The notes under the pieces are model-generated. The model was not told the DNA's origin, searched no databases, and worked only from the letters and a program-made list of their open reading frames with translations. This document shows positions 28,203 through 37,220 of a stretch of 64,000 bases of DNA, one piece after another. This stretch comes from Pseudonocardia sp. C8. GTDB lineage: Bacteria; Actinomycetota; Actinomycetes; Mycobacteriales; Pseudonocardiaceae. The position numbers were made by a program, and so were the translations under genes. The DNA lies in the NCBI RefSeq assembly GCF_014267175.1, contig NZ_JACMTR010000002.1, positions 4,799,501 to 4,863,500 on the forward strand, in the 5' to 3' direction. How positions within the stretch are numbered: position 1 is the first letter of the stretch; every line of letters begins with the position of its first letter.

Positions 28203-28213
28203 GGGATGGGTGC
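28181..28213 (+). terminator. Perfect 15-bp hairpin overlapping a stop codon
   Basis: CACCCATCCCTCACC pairs with GGTGAGGGATGGGTG across an ACA loop. The TGA stop of the upstream gene lies in the 3' arm, so translating ribosomes would melt it until termination. Confidence 0.75.
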
Positions 28214-28367
28214 CGACGCCGGGTGGGACGGCGTCCACCGTCACGCACGGCCTGCGGATCGGGCGCGACTGCTGTGGCGATGACCAGCACGCCTCCCGGC
28301 CCACCGTCGCAGAGTTTCGTTTCGGGCGACGGCGTCTGTCGCGCGCCCGGTCCGGCGACGGACCGGA

Positions 28368-28679
28368 TCAGCGCCCGGAGGCGCCCTTGGCGCAGCCGAC
28401 GGCGACACCTGCCAGCGCCGCGGGTGCGTTGCCGGTCAGGATTCCGGGCGCCGCGGTCCACATCGCGTTCTCGTAGCAGGCGCCTTCCCGCTTACCGATC
28501 GGCGCGTGGCCCCCCTTCGAGCAGCTCCCCGGCCCGCCCTTGGCCTGGGCGGCCGTGCCGGAGCAGCCGGGCGAGTCGTCCGCGAACGCGGCGCCGGGCA
28601 CTGCCACCGCTCCGGACGCGGCCAGCACCACACCCGCTCCGACCGCCGCGGCGCGTCGGGCCCACCTGTTGTTCTTCAT
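28368..28679 (-). CDS. Small secreted protein
   Basis: 103 residues from an ATG with GGGGGGA upstream. A clear Sec signal peptide (RWARRAAAVGAGVVLAASGA ... GAAFA, cleaved near residue 34) is followed by a ~70-residue mature part with four cysteines (SPGCSG, GSCSKGG, GACYEN, VGCAKG), which could form two disulfides. The family is unknown to me; similar small actinomycete exoproteins have no assigned role. Confidence 0.7.
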   Translation of the reverse strand: MKNNRWARRAAAVGAGVVLAASGAVAVPGAAFADDSPGCSGTAAQAKGGPGSCSKGGHAPIGKREGACYENAMWTAAPGILTGNAPAALAGVAVGCAKGASGR

Positions 28680-28777
28680 ACATTCCCCCCGCTCGTGATC
28701 GTTCGTCGAGCGGCCCACGTCCTACCAGCCGACCCCGACGCGCGTCTGTGAGCGCGGCCACACCCGGGGTGCCGCCG

Positions 28778-29398
28778 TCAGAGCCAGCCCGCGTCCTCGG
28801 CGATGCGGATGGCGTCCATGCGGTTGCGGGCGCCGACCTTGCTGATGGCGTTGGACAGGTAGTTGCGCACGGTGGTCGGGGCGAGGCTGAGCTCGCGCCC
28901 GATCTCGGCGGTGGAGATGCCGGCGCGCACGCTGCGCAGCACGTCGCGTTCCCGGGCGGTCAGCGGGCTGTGGCCGGTCTTGCGGGCCTGGGCGATGAGC
29001 GTCGGGTCGATGACCCGTTCGCCTGCCGCGACCGCTCGCACGCTGGCGGCGAGGGTGCCGGAGGGGGCGTCCTTCGGGAGGAAGCCCCCGACGTCCGCGT
29101 CGAGCGCGGTCAGCAGGTGGCCGGGCTGGCTCAGGCCGGTCAGGATCAGCACCCGGCACTCCGGGACGGTCTGCCGCAGCGCGGCGGCCGCGGACAGCCC
29201 GTCCGTCCCGGGGAGGTCGATGTCGAGGACCGCGACCCGCGGCCGGAGCCGCTCGGCGGTCTCGACGATGTGGTCACCGCGGTCGAGCTCGGCGACGACC
29301 TCGAGGTCCGGTTCCAGGGAGAGCAGCGCGGCCAGCGCGCCCCGGATCAGGTGCATGTCCTCGGCTATCAGGACGGTGATCGGGTCCGCGCCGCTCAT
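28778..29398 (-). CDS. DesR-like NarL-family response regulator
   Basis: 206 residues. The receiver shows VLIAEDMHLIRGALAALLSL, the phospho-aspartate in VAVLDIDLPGTDG and the lysine in GFLPKDAPSG. The LuxR-type HTH is LTARERDVLRSVRAGISTAE and PTTVRNYLSNAISKVGARNR. It overlaps the kinase gene by 4 bases. DesR homologues answer membrane or envelope conditions in Bacillus; here the signal is unknown. Confidence 0.93.
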   Translation of the reverse strand: MSGADPITVLIAEDMHLIRGALAALLSLEPDLEVVAELDRGDHIVETAERLRPRVAVLDIDLPGTDGLSAAAALRQTVPECRVLILTGLSQPGHLLTALDADVGGFLPKDAPSGTLAASVRAVAAGERVIDPTLIAQARKTGHSPLTARERDVLRSVRAGISTAEIGRELSLAPTTVRNYLSNAISKVGARNRMDAIRIAEDAGWL

Positions 29399-30564
29399 CC
29401 CGGCAGCGCTCCCTGGCCCGCAGCGGCGAGGGGCGGCGGTTCGGCGGGGACCTCGACGTCGAGGACGAAGTCGTGCCCGTGCCGGGCGGCGCTCACCCGG
29501 CCACCCAGCGGAGCGGCCCGTTCGGCCAGCCCGGTCAGGCCGTGGCCGGCACCGGGCCCGTGGCGTGCCCCGTCGTTGCGGATGCGGAGGTGCGTGATTC
29601 CGCCCCGGCAGGTCAACCGGAGCCGGCACGTCTCTGCCTCGCTGTGCCGCAGCACGTTCGTCCCCGCCTCCCGCACCACGCCGGCCAGCATCCGGTCGCT
29701 GTCACCCGCCGGTGCGGGGCCATCCTCGTCGAGATCCACCGTGACGTGGATCCCGGCGCACTCGAGCAGTGCGGTGAACGCCGCGATCTCGCCGGTCAGC
29801 GTGAGCGACTCGGCGCCGTCGATGGTGGTGTGGATCTTGCCGAGCACGTCGTCGGCCAGGTCGGCGACCTCGTCGAGCTGCCGGCGGGCCGCGTCCGGTT
29901 GCCGGTCGGCCAGTGCGGTCGCCAGGTCCCCCTTGAGCGAGATGGCCGACAAGCTCTGGCCGAGAAGGTCGTGCAGGTCGCGGGAGAGCCGTTGCCGTTC
30001 CCGGCCGAGCGCCGCCGCCGCGGTCCCGGCGCGGGCGGTCTCCAGGTCGGTCAGGGCCCGCATGAGCAGGGCGGCCCCGGCCAGCGCTGCGGTCGCGACG
30101 GCGAACCCGAAGCCCCAGTACACGCTCACCCAGGCCGCCTCCCACCAGCTGACGTCACCGGCGTCGAACCATACGAGCTGGGTCCACAGCATGCCCACGA
30201 CGGGGACTGCCCCGACCAGAACGGCGAGCGCGGGGGGTCGCAGCAGGAGCAATGCGGACGCGGTGACGAAGAACTGGCTCGACGCCCAGTTGAACCCCCA
30301 GACGGGGAGCGGCAGGTACACCAGCCCCAGCAGGACGAGCCCGCTGAGCGGCCAGCCTCGGGGTCGGCGGTGGCGCACCACCGCCAGGCCGTGGTGCACG
30401 TGGAGGGCACCGATCGCGGCGGCCACCGGCAGGACGTGCTCCCAGGGGACCGCGGCGGCGGCACCGGAGGGGTCCCCCGTCACCGTGTACAGCGTCGGGG
30501 CGATCAGGAACAGCACGGTGGTCGCGCCGATCAGGAGCGGGGCGCGATGGCGTGCGGCGATCAC
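29395..30564 (-). CDS. DesK-like sensor histidine kinase
   Basis: 389 residues. Five to six membrane helices fill residues ~8-175. The HisKA_3 box is RQRLSRDLHDLLGQSLSAIS with the phospho-histidine; the N-box is VVREAGTNVLRHSEAETCRL and the G-box is GPGAGHGLTGLAERAAPLGG. It overlaps the regulator downstream and the degenerate kinase upstream by 4 bases each, so all are made together. Confidence 0.93.
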   Translation of the reverse strand: MIAARHRAPLLIGATTVLFLIAPTLYTVTGDPSGAAAAVPWEHVLPVAAAIGALHVHHGLAVVRHRRPRGWPLSGLVLLGLVYLPLPVWGFNWASSQFFVTASALLLLRPPALAVLVGAVPVVGMLWTQLVWFDAGDVSWWEAAWVSVYWGFGFAVATAALAGAALLMRALTDLETARAGTAAAALGRERQRLSRDLHDLLGQSLSAISLKGDLATALADRQPDAARRQLDEVADLADDVLGKIHTTIDGAESLTLTGEIAAFTALLECAGIHVTVDLDEDGPAPAGDSDRMLAGVVREAGTNVLRHSEAETCRLRLTCRGGITHLRIRNDGARHGPGAGHGLTGLAERAAPLGGRVSAARHGHDFVLDVEVPAEPPPLAAAGQGALPG

Positions 30565-31550
30565 GCGTCGTCCCTCCGCTCGTCGATCCGGACCCGCGGC
30601 TGCCCGGCGGTGAGGTCGGCGGTCAGCGTGACGTGCCGGGCCTCGCGGGCGGCCAGCAGCTGCGCGATCCGGTCGTGCAGCTCGGCCCGGGCGGACGGGG
30701 CCAGCTCGCCCGCGGCCGGGGTGACTGCGTCGTCGCGGATCTCGACGGCCATGCCCCCGGCGCGCAGCAGCGTGGCGGCGAGCTCGATCTCCGCGTGCAC
30801 CGACGCGTCGCGGTAGCCGTGGACCAGGTCGCGCGCCCGTGCCAGCGCGGAGCGGGACAGGTCGGTCAGCTCACCGATCTCGGAGGCGGGGGTCGAGGCA
30901 TCGGCCCGGCGGGCGCGGCGGGCGATCTCGGTCAGCTCGGCGCTCACCGCGCTGCCGACCTCGGCCTCCACCCGCAGGCGTTCCTGGGCGACGGCCGCCG
31001 CCACCAGCTCCGCCCGGGCCATGCGGACCCGGCGCACCGACCCGACCAGCCGGAACATGATGTCGATGGCCAGCGCCTTGCTCGTCATCAGCGCCGGCCA
31101 CAGCGGTGCGATGCCGAACCACACCGACAGGGCCGGGGTCACGACCGTGACGAGCCCGGCGAACACCATCCACGACCACGGCGCGGGCAGAGCCAGCAGG
31201 ACGGCGGTGGCCACGACCAGCATGCTGTAGATCCAGGCCGGGCCCAGCAGCGGGAGCCCGCCGACGGCGACGACGGCGATCGCGGCGACGGCCCACCCGG
31301 ACAGCGGGTGCCGGTGGCCGCGCACGGCGCCGCGGACGACGAGCAGGTACCAGGGCAGGCAGGCCGCCATGCCCAGCGTCAGCCGGACCGCGAGCAGAGG
31401 GTCGTCGTGCCCGGCGTAGGTGGTGTGCGCCGCGAGTCCCTGCGTGACGGCGACGAACGGCACCGCCAGGGCCAGGCCGGCCGCGGCCAGCTCGAACACC
31501 CTCGACGCGTGGCCCGGCTCGGCCTCCCCGCGGGCCGCGTCGGGGTCCAC
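30561..31550 (-). CDS. Degenerate DesK-like protein without kinase motifs
   Basis: 329 residues from a GTG two bases after the preceding stop codon. Five to six membrane helices (residues ~25-165) are followed by a helical region similar to a DesK dimerisation domain (AVSAELTEIARRARRADAST, LTDLSRSALARARDLVHGYR). The expected RDLHD phospho-acceptor is absent, and the short C-terminus has no N-box or G-box. It cannot be an active kinase as read, but could pair with the adjacent kinase as a sensor partner. Confidence 0.65.
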   Translation of the reverse strand: MDPDAARGEAEPGHASRVFELAAAGLALAVPFVAVTQGLAAHTTYAGHDDPLLAVRLTLGMAACLPWYLLVVRGAVRGHRHPLSGWAVAAIAVVAVGGLPLLGPAWIYSMLVVATAVLLALPAPWSWMVFAGLVTVVTPALSVWFGIAPLWPALMTSKALAIDIMFRLVGSVRRVRMARAELVAAAVAQERLRVEAEVGSAVSAELTEIARRARRADASTPASEIGELTDLSRSALARARDLVHGYRDASVHAEIELAATLLRAGGMAVEIRDDAVTPAAGELAPSARAELHDRIAQLLAAREARHVTLTADLTAGQPRVRIDERRDDA

Positions 31551-31552
31551 GG

Positions 31553-32365
31553 TCAGCCCCCGTCGGCCTCGGGTGACGACGACGCGGACGGGGTCGGCTC
31601 CGGCGAGCTCGTGCCGGGCCCCGGCTGGTCCGGTTCCGGTTGCTGCGTCCCGGACGGCTGCGCCGAGGGCGTCGGCGTCGCGCTGCTTCCGTTCGTGGGC
31701 CGGATGTACGCGCCGATCGGGCCCCGGGTCGGTGACGGGGTGGCCGAACCCTGGCCGGCCGGCTCCTCGGAGGGCGACGCGCCCGGCTGCTCGCTCGGGG
31801 TGGCTCCGTCGGTCGTCGGCGCCGGGGGCGGTGCAGCTGCCGTGCTGTCTGCGTTGCCGCCCACCTCGTCGGTGGTGCCGGGGGTAACCGGTTCGACGAC
31901 AGCACCGCGGGCAGGGACGGACTCCGTCGAGGCCGGACCGGCCACATGCCCGGTCCGGGACGGCGCGGCCGGGCCGGCGGGTATGCCGCCGTCGTCTCCG
32001 CCGGCCGGCGCACCAGGGGCCGGTGCGGGGGCACCTGCCGGGGCGGGGGCACCTGCCGGGGCGGCGGCACCGGCCGGGGCCGGCGGCGGCGCGGCGGGGC
32101 CGTGGTTCGCGGCGAGCGAGCGCGCCGTCGCGCTGTACCCGGTCAGCTCGGGAGCCGTCACGGCCACCACCCCGAGCGTCGCCGTCGAGAAGATCGCGAA
32201 GCACGCTGCGGTCATCGCGAGACGCCGGGGCGGGCGGGCCGGGCCGTCCGCCACCCGGCGGTGTGGAGATGGCGGCGACAGCGTCGGCCGCTCCGCGACC
32301 GGTGGCCGGTCGGCCTCCACCGTGCCGAGGCCACCGCCGCCCGCACTCGGCCGATGATCGCTCAC
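31553..32365 (-). CDS. Proline-rich single-pass membrane protein
   Basis: 270 residues from a GTG at 32365. A short cytoplasmic part, one membrane helix (AMTAACFAIFSTATLGVVAV, residues ~50-70) and a long Pro/Ala/Gly/Ser-rich outer region follow, including GAPAPAGAPAPAPGAPAGG-type repeats. It is the first gene of the four-gene operon with the degenerate kinase and the DesK/DesR pair. No family recognised. An exposed wall-spanning sensor or stalk is a guess. Confidence 0.55.
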   Translation of the reverse strand: MSDHRPSAGGGGLGTVEADRPPVAERPTLSPPSPHRRVADGPARPPRRLAMTAACFAIFSTATLGVVAVTAPELTGYSATARSLAANHGPAAPPPAPAGAAAPAGAPAPAGAPAPAPGAPAGGDDGGIPAGPAAPSRTGHVAGPASTESVPARGAVVEPVTPGTTDEVGGNADSTAAAPPPAPTTDGATPSEQPGASPSEEPAGQGSATPSPTRGPIGAYIRPTNGSSATPTPSAQPSGTQQPEPDQPGPGTSSPEPTPSASSSPEADGG

Positions 32366-32865
32366 GCGGCCCCCCACAGAGTCGGCAAGATCAGCCCTCC
32401 GATCGCATTCTGCTGCACGACGGTCACCGCGTCGACCTCGCCGCCGACCGCCGGGCCCCCGGGCAGTAGATGCGATTGTCACATGTCACCCGGCGACGCC
32501 CGGCCCGCGGGACTTGTGACATCTGCATCTACTGGAGGACCGGGCGCACCGGGGACCCTCGTTCCAGTCGGGTTCGGGGCGGGCCCGTACGGGCCGCGCG
32601 GGCGGTGTGCGACATGGGGGGTTCACACAGCGCCCGCGCGGCCCGGTGTCCGACGAGCCCGGGCGCGTCCGGGAACGTGCTCCGGTCCCGGCCCCACCTC
32701 GACGAACAGCCGGAAGCACGCGGCGCACCGTCCCACGAGGGTCCTGCAGTCACACACTCCGCAACGTCGAAGCCGGCCACCTGGTCAGGACACATCGACC
32801 CGTTCCGGAACGGGAAGCCCTCTACCGTTCGAGCTGAACGCATCAGCGGCACGCGGGAGTGGACG
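32366..32865. promoter_or_regulatory. 500-bp divergent gap with long inverted repeat
   Basis: No gene is supported here. It holds an inverted repeat: GTAGATGCGATTGTCACA (32466-32483) and TGTGACATCTGCATCTAC (32515-32532), 15 of 18 positions pairing, with 31 bases between. TGTCAC is repeated at once after the first arm. This could be a binding site controlling the operon at 32365 (leftward). The rest, 32540-32865, carries nothing I recognise. Confidence 0.5.
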
Positions 32866-33225
32866 ATGATCACCGGGGTACACGCGCTGATCTACAACCA
32901 GGACGCCGAGGGGCTGCGGGAGTTCTTCCGCGACAAGCTCGGGTTCGGCTCCGTGGACGCGGGCGGCGGGTGGTTGATCTTCGCCCTACCGCCGGCCGAG
33001 CTCGGTGTCCATCCGACCGACGGCGACGCCACCCACGAGCTGTACCTGATGTGCGACGACATCCAGGCGACGCGCACCGAGCTGGAGGCCAAGGGGGTGG
33101 AGTTCGTCGGTCCGATCGAGGACGCCGGATTCGGGCTCGTCACGGCGATGCGCATCCCCGGCGGTGGGGAACTGCGAATCTACGAGCCCAGGCACGCGAC
33201 CCCGCAGCCCTGGTCCGCGCGCTGA
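32866..33225 (+). CDS. VOC-superfamily (glyoxalase/extradiol) protein
   Basis: 119 residues from ATG 32866. A single VOC domain: ITGVHALIYNQDAEGLREFF, then FALPPAELGVHPTDGDATHE with a metal-binding His, DDIQATRTELEAKGVEF, and LRIYEPRHAT with the closing Glu. Such proteins include glyoxalase, antibiotic-binding and ring-cleavage members; the substrate cannot be told. Confidence 0.85.
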   Translation: MITGVHALIYNQDAEGLREFFRDKLGFGSVDAGGGWLIFALPPAELGVHPTDGDATHELYLMCDDIQATRTELEAKGVEFVGPIEDAGFGLVTAMRIPGGGELRIYEPRHATPQPWSAR

Positions 33226-33699
33226 TCCGTCACCTTCGACGTAGTAATTCGGTTCCGCAGGGCGCCCCTATCGTCGTCCCTTCACGGTCGGTCCGGCGAG
33301 GACCTTCCTGTCATGCCCTCCTCGTCGACGTCGATCTCCGCCGCTGCGTCCGTGCGAGCAGGTGTCGCTGCCCAGCTTGAGAGCAGCTGCATGGCTTCGG
33401 CCGTGCGAGAACCCGCCTCGACCGTGAAGAAGAGCATGACCAGGCCGGTGATCTCCTCGCGGCGCCGGCTCGTCCCTGCCGGGCCGAGGGGCGGGGGCAA
33501 GGTACTCAGTCCCGACTTGTATCCCGACCCTCGGTCTGGCTGCCGTCTCGGCGGGCCGTGAGGAGGTCACCCGCCGCACTCCCTGATTTCCGAAGCGGTG
33601 CCGGGTTCGGGCGGAGCCCGCCGGAGGTGCTGCCACCCTGACACCGGATCCGGGCGAACACTGTGTCGCCAGCCCTTGCGACGGGTGAAGCATGCCGTC
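33226..33699. other. 474-bp region without a supported gene
   Basis: A 72-residue frame on the reverse strand (33282-33500, with hydrophobic LVMLFFTVEAG) has no recognisable family or strong start. Base composition is like the neighbours. This is about where core-looking genes give way to the accessory island. Confidence 0.4.
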
Positions 33700-34230
33700 A
33701 TGCGCCCCGCTCCCGGTCACGTCCTGCACTTCTCCGAGGACCCCACGATCCAGGTGTTCGAGCCTCACGTTGCCCGGACTGCGCGCCAGAAGGACGCCTA
33801 CGTCTGGGCCGTGGATGGCTTCCAGGCTCCGAGCTACTGGTTCCCCCGGCAGTGCCCTCGCGCGATGGCCTGGCGGACGTCTTCCACGACCGACGATGAC
33901 GCACGGGCGATCATCGGTCCTGGCCCGGAGACCCGCGTCCACGCCGTGGAGTACGCCTGGGTGGATCGCATCCGGGACGCGAAGCTCTTCGCCTACCAGC
34001 TGCCGTCGGAGACCTTTGAGCCGTTCGGCGCCCCGGAGCCGCACGCCTACGTGTCGACGGCAACCGTGCGGCCAGCAGGCCCGCCGGAGCCGGTGGGTGA
34101 CCTCTTGGCACTGCACGAGGTCAACGGAATCCAGCTTCGGCTGCTACCGCGGCTTCATGCGTTCTGGGCGGCCGTCACGACAAGCAGCCTCGGGTTCAGC
34201 GGCATCCGGCTGGGGAACGCGCAGCCGTAG
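33700..34230 (+). CDS. DUF6886 family protein
   Basis: 176 residues from ATG 33700; an in-frame GTG at 33685 is possible. Residues ~1-60 carry the family pattern: LHFSEDPTIQVFEPHVA, then YVWAVDGFQAPSYWFPRQCP, later VEYAWVDRIRDAKLFAYQLP. Function unknown; the fold is suspected to be a small enzyme or toxin-like domain, but that is not shown here. Confidence 0.75.
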   Translation: MRPAPGHVLHFSEDPTIQVFEPHVARTARQKDAYVWAVDGFQAPSYWFPRQCPRAMAWRTSSTTDDDARAIIGPGPETRVHAVEYAWVDRIRDAKLFAYQLPSETFEPFGAPEPHAYVSTATVRPAGPPEPVGDLLALHEVNGIQLRLLPRLHAFWAAVTTSSLGFSGIRLGNAQP

Positions 34231-34341
34231 CACCGAAGCCGCTCGGAGATCAGAGCACTCCTCCACCGGCCGGGGCCGGGTAGCCGAGCCTCGGCGCCGC
34301 GAACGGGCCGGAGGTGTAGTGAGCGAGCGACGGGGTCCGAC

Positions 34342-34575
34342 GTGCCGGCCCCGCGCCGCTGGAGGCGGCGCCTTGACGGCCTCGTGAGCCACACGCTGCG
34401 TAAGACCGTGGCGAGCTTCCTGGACGGCTCCGGACGAGTCCGCCCGAAGATCAGCGATCAGCTAGGTCACTCGAAGATCACCATGACGCAGGACCGCTAC
34501 CTCGGTCGGCGGCTCACCGATCGGGAGACCGCGGAGATCCTGGAGAATATGTTCGAGCCGGACAGGGACGAGTAA
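34342..34575 (+). pseudogene. C-terminal fragment of a tyrosine integrase
   Basis: The frame encodes [20 protein letters not shown] followed by [18 protein letters not shown] and [15 protein letters not shown]. This is the end of an actinomycete phage/ICE-type tyrosine recombinase: HTLR box, LGH box and the catalytic tyrosine in QDRY. The N-terminal and most catalytic residues are missing, and homology begins near 34380. It is the remnant of the integrase of a former integrated element. Confidence 0.8.
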
Positions 34576-34640
34576 AGGTCCCAAAGTGGTACTGCGATCT
34601 TGACCGCCGATCACGACCGAGGGGCCGACCTGCGGGAAAC

Positions 34641-35048
34641 GTGGACCTAACGCTAAAGCATACGAACCACCACGACGTGCTGGTCGAAGGTCCAGAGATC
34701 CAGGTCACGCCCGTTGGCGCCCTCACCCGGCAGCTCGATGACCATCAAGTGCAGCAACTGATCAAGGGCTACGAGGCCGGCGCGACCGTCTACGAGCTGG
34801 GTGACCAGTTCGGTATCGAGCGTCGCACCGTCAGCGCGATCCTCCACCGCCACGGCGTAGCGATGCGTCGACGTGGCCTATCCGACGAGCAGATCGACGA
34901 CGCGGTTCGGCTCTACCACCAAGGGTGGTCGCTGGCCCGGATCGGTGACCGCATGGGCGTCGCCGCCGGCACCGTGCGCCAACGGCTGCACGAGCACGGT
35001 GTCACGATGCGGGACACCCAGGGGCAGCCCGGGGCAGGTGCGGTCTGA
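34641..35048 (+). CDS. Helix-turn-helix DNA-binding protein, first copy
   Basis: 135 residues. Two HTH units are visible: [20 protein letters not shown] with [20 protein letters not shown], and [20 protein letters not shown] with [16 protein letters not shown]. They resemble the HTH of Hin-type resolvases without a catalytic domain. Its stop overlaps the ATG of the DUF2637 gene. The same pair recurs, deleted, at 47169. Such small proteins are usual in actinomycete conjugative elements, probably as regulators. Confidence 0.75.
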   Translation: MDLTLKHTNHHDVLVEGPEIQVTPVGALTRQLDDHQVQQLIKGYEAGATVYELGDQFGIERRTVSAILHRHGVAMRRRGLSDEQIDDAVRLYHQGWSLARIGDRMGVAAGTVRQRLHEHGVTMRDTQGQPGAGAV

Positions 35049-35845
35049 TGCGCGCCGAGCCAGCCACATCCCAGCCCGCCCCCGATCGATCACTTCGTCT
35101 GCAGTGCGCGTGCACGCTGTTGGTGGCCGTGGGGGCGGCCTACGTCTCCTATCGGCACGGCCGTGAGTTCGCCCTCCGGTTCGGTGCCGACGAAACTACC
35201 GCCACCCTCTGGCCTCTCATTGTCGACGGCCTCTTGACGATGGCAACGATCGAGCTGTGGAAGGCCGGTCACCGGTATCGCGCCAGCGGGCAGTGGAAGG
35301 CATGGTTGTCGTTCGCCCTCGGGATCGGGCTGTCGCTGTGCGCCAACATCGCCTCCGCGCCCGAGCTGAACGCTTTCTCCATCGCCGTGGCCGCCTGCCC
35401 CCCGCTGGCACTACTGCTGTCGGTGGAACTACTCAACCAAGCGCTCAAACGCCGCCGCGCGGAAACCTCAAGCGGCACCGATCACGAGCCCGACGAGAAC
35501 GCATCACCAGAGCCGCACTCACCGGACACGGGTGAAAGCAGGTCGTCAGAGAACTCCGAGACGAGCGCCGAGATGCCAGCACTGCACACGATAGTGAACA
35601 ACGTTCCTGGTCACAGCACCAACAGCGCCGACGCTGACTCAGAGCCACCGGACGGCGGCGACGATGATCTACTGCTAGAGGAGGCGTACCGGCTCGATGC
35701 CGAACACTGGAACCTCTACCAGCGGCCGATCTCAGCCGACACCCTCCGCCGCAAGCTCAGCATCGGCTCGCGGCGATCCCGCGCTCTCACCCGACACATC
35801 CGACAACACCGACGGCCCGGACCAGCGCTCGCGGCGGTGGAATGA
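35048..35845 (+). CDS. DUF2637 (SpdB2-like) membrane protein, first copy
   Basis: 265 residues. Four hydrophobic segments span residues ~18-130 ([69 protein letters not shown]), followed by an acidic Ser/Glu tail and a C-terminal domain with [23 protein letters not shown]2637 proteins belong to the intramycelial spread (spd) genes of Streptomyces plasmids and ICEs, which help DNA cross septa. This marks conjugative-element ancestry. Confidence 0.82.
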   Translation: MRAEPATSQPAPDRSLRLQCACTLLVAVGAAYVSYRHGREFALRFGADETTATLWPLIVDGLLTMATIELWKAGHRYRASGQWKAWLSFALGIGLSLCANIASAPELNAFSIAVAACPPLALLLSVELLNQALKRRRAETSSGTDHEPDENASPEPHSPDTGESRSSENSETSAEMPALHTIVNNVPGHSTNSADADSEPPDGGDDDLLLEEAYRLDAEHWNLYQRPISADTLRRKLSIGSRRSRALTRHIRQHRRPGPALAAVE

Positions 35846-36909
35846 GCGCCGGACCCGCGGTGGGCTGCCGCCCGGGAGCCGGCAACCCACCGCAAAGTTG
35901 CCGGGGACGGCGAATTCCCCCGAGCCCGGCGATCATCTTCCCGTCGGCTCGGCATGTTCAGTGGGTATCGGCCGACATTCCCAAGACCGGGTCCGACCCG
36001 GTTGTTGCACGAAGGGGAATCGACGGCAGGGGTCACGACTGCGCTCGGATCGCAACAAGTATTGCTGTCCGCCAGCCCGTGAGGTGCCGGGCATTGGCCG
36101 CTTATCCGTGCGGTTGCTGGTCGTGTGGAGCGGGGAGGGTGATGGAGGCGTCGGCGCCGGTATCGGGGCGGTTGGTCAGGTGGGTTTGGCCGCCGTTGGC
36201 GGTGATCAAGGCTGCGGTGATGGCGAGTCCGAGGCCGCTTCCGGGGTGGGTGCGGGCGGTGTCGGGTCGGGTGAAGCGGTCGAAGGCGTGGGGCAGGAAG
36301 TCGTGGGGCAGGCCGGGGCCGTGGTCGAGGACGTGGATTTCCGCGCGGCCGTTGGTGTGGGTGGCGGTGAGGTGGATGTCGCCGGTGGCGTGCCGTAGCG
36401 CGTTGTCGACGAGGTTCGCGATTGCGCGGTCGAGGTGGTCGGCGTGGGCCAGTGCGGCCAGTCCGGTGGGGGCTTCGACGGTGATGTGGCGGCGATGGTG
36501 CTGGAGTGCGGGGCGGAAGCGGTCGGCGACGGCTTCGAGCACGGGACCAAGTTCGACCACTGTGGACGATGGTCTGGTCTGCTGGCGGTCGGTGCGGCTG
36601 AGGGTGAGCAGGTCTTCGGCCAGCCGGGACAGGCGTTGGGTTTCGGCCAGCGCGGAGTGCAGGGCGGTGGTGAGTTCGTCGTGGCTGCGGGGGCGGCGCA
36701 GGGCGAGTTCGAGTTCGGTGGTCAGCAGGCTTAGCGGGGTGCGCAGTTCGTGGCTGGCGTCGGCGATGAACTGGCGCTCGCGGGTCAGGGCGGTGTGTAG
36801 CCGGGTGAGCATGGCGTTGAGGGTCTGGCCCAGGCGGGCGATTGAGCTTGGCCCCGTGGCCCGGACACCTGACCTGAGGTGACCGTCGGTCACCAGGGAG
36901 GATGTTGCG

Positions 36910-37200
36910 GTGCCTGCACCACACCCGCCTGAGTTTCGTCAGCGTGCCGTCGAGTTGGCTCGTCTGGGCGACAAACCGGTCGCCGCGCTGGCCAAGGACC
37001 TGGGCATCAGCGAGTCGTGTCTGCGGAACTGGATGGCCCAGGCGGACGCCGATGAGGACGGTGACTCGGCGCGGCTGACCAGTGCGGAGAAGAAGGAACT
37101 GGCCGAGCTGCGTAAAAAGAACCGGCAGCTCGAGCTGGAAAACGAGATCCTTAAACGAGCAGCGGCCTATTTCGCCCGGGAAAACATACTCCCAAAGTAA
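36910..37200 (+). CDS. IS3 OrfA (HTH protein)
   Basis: 96 residues from a GTG with GGGAGGA upstream. N-terminal HTH_Tnp_1 region (EFRQRAVELARLGDKPVAAL, LGISESCLRNWM) and a leucine-zipper-like C-terminus (AELRKKNRQLELENEILKRA). It regulates transposition and forms the N-terminal part of the OrfAB transposase after frameshifting. Confidence 0.93.
   Translation: MPAPHPPEFRQRAVELARLGDKPVAALAKDLGISESCLRNWMAQADADEDGDSARLTSAEKKELAELRKKNRQLELENEILKRAAAYFARENILPK
37191..37197 (+). promoter_or_regulatory. -1 slippery site of the IS3 transposase
   Basis: C-CCA-AAG (CCCAAAG) lies directly before the orfA stop TAA, in the phase required for -1 slippage (X-XXY-YYZ). After the slip the reading goes on as VIYPLVRELADDG into orfB. 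Confidence 0.75.
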
Positions 37201-37220
37201 TCTACCCGCTGGTCCGTGAG

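Noticed and set aside
34231..34641. tRNA gene as an att site beside the integrase fragment
   Set aside because: I found no cloverleaf or T-loop pattern (GGTTCRANNCC-like) near here or elsewhere in the window.
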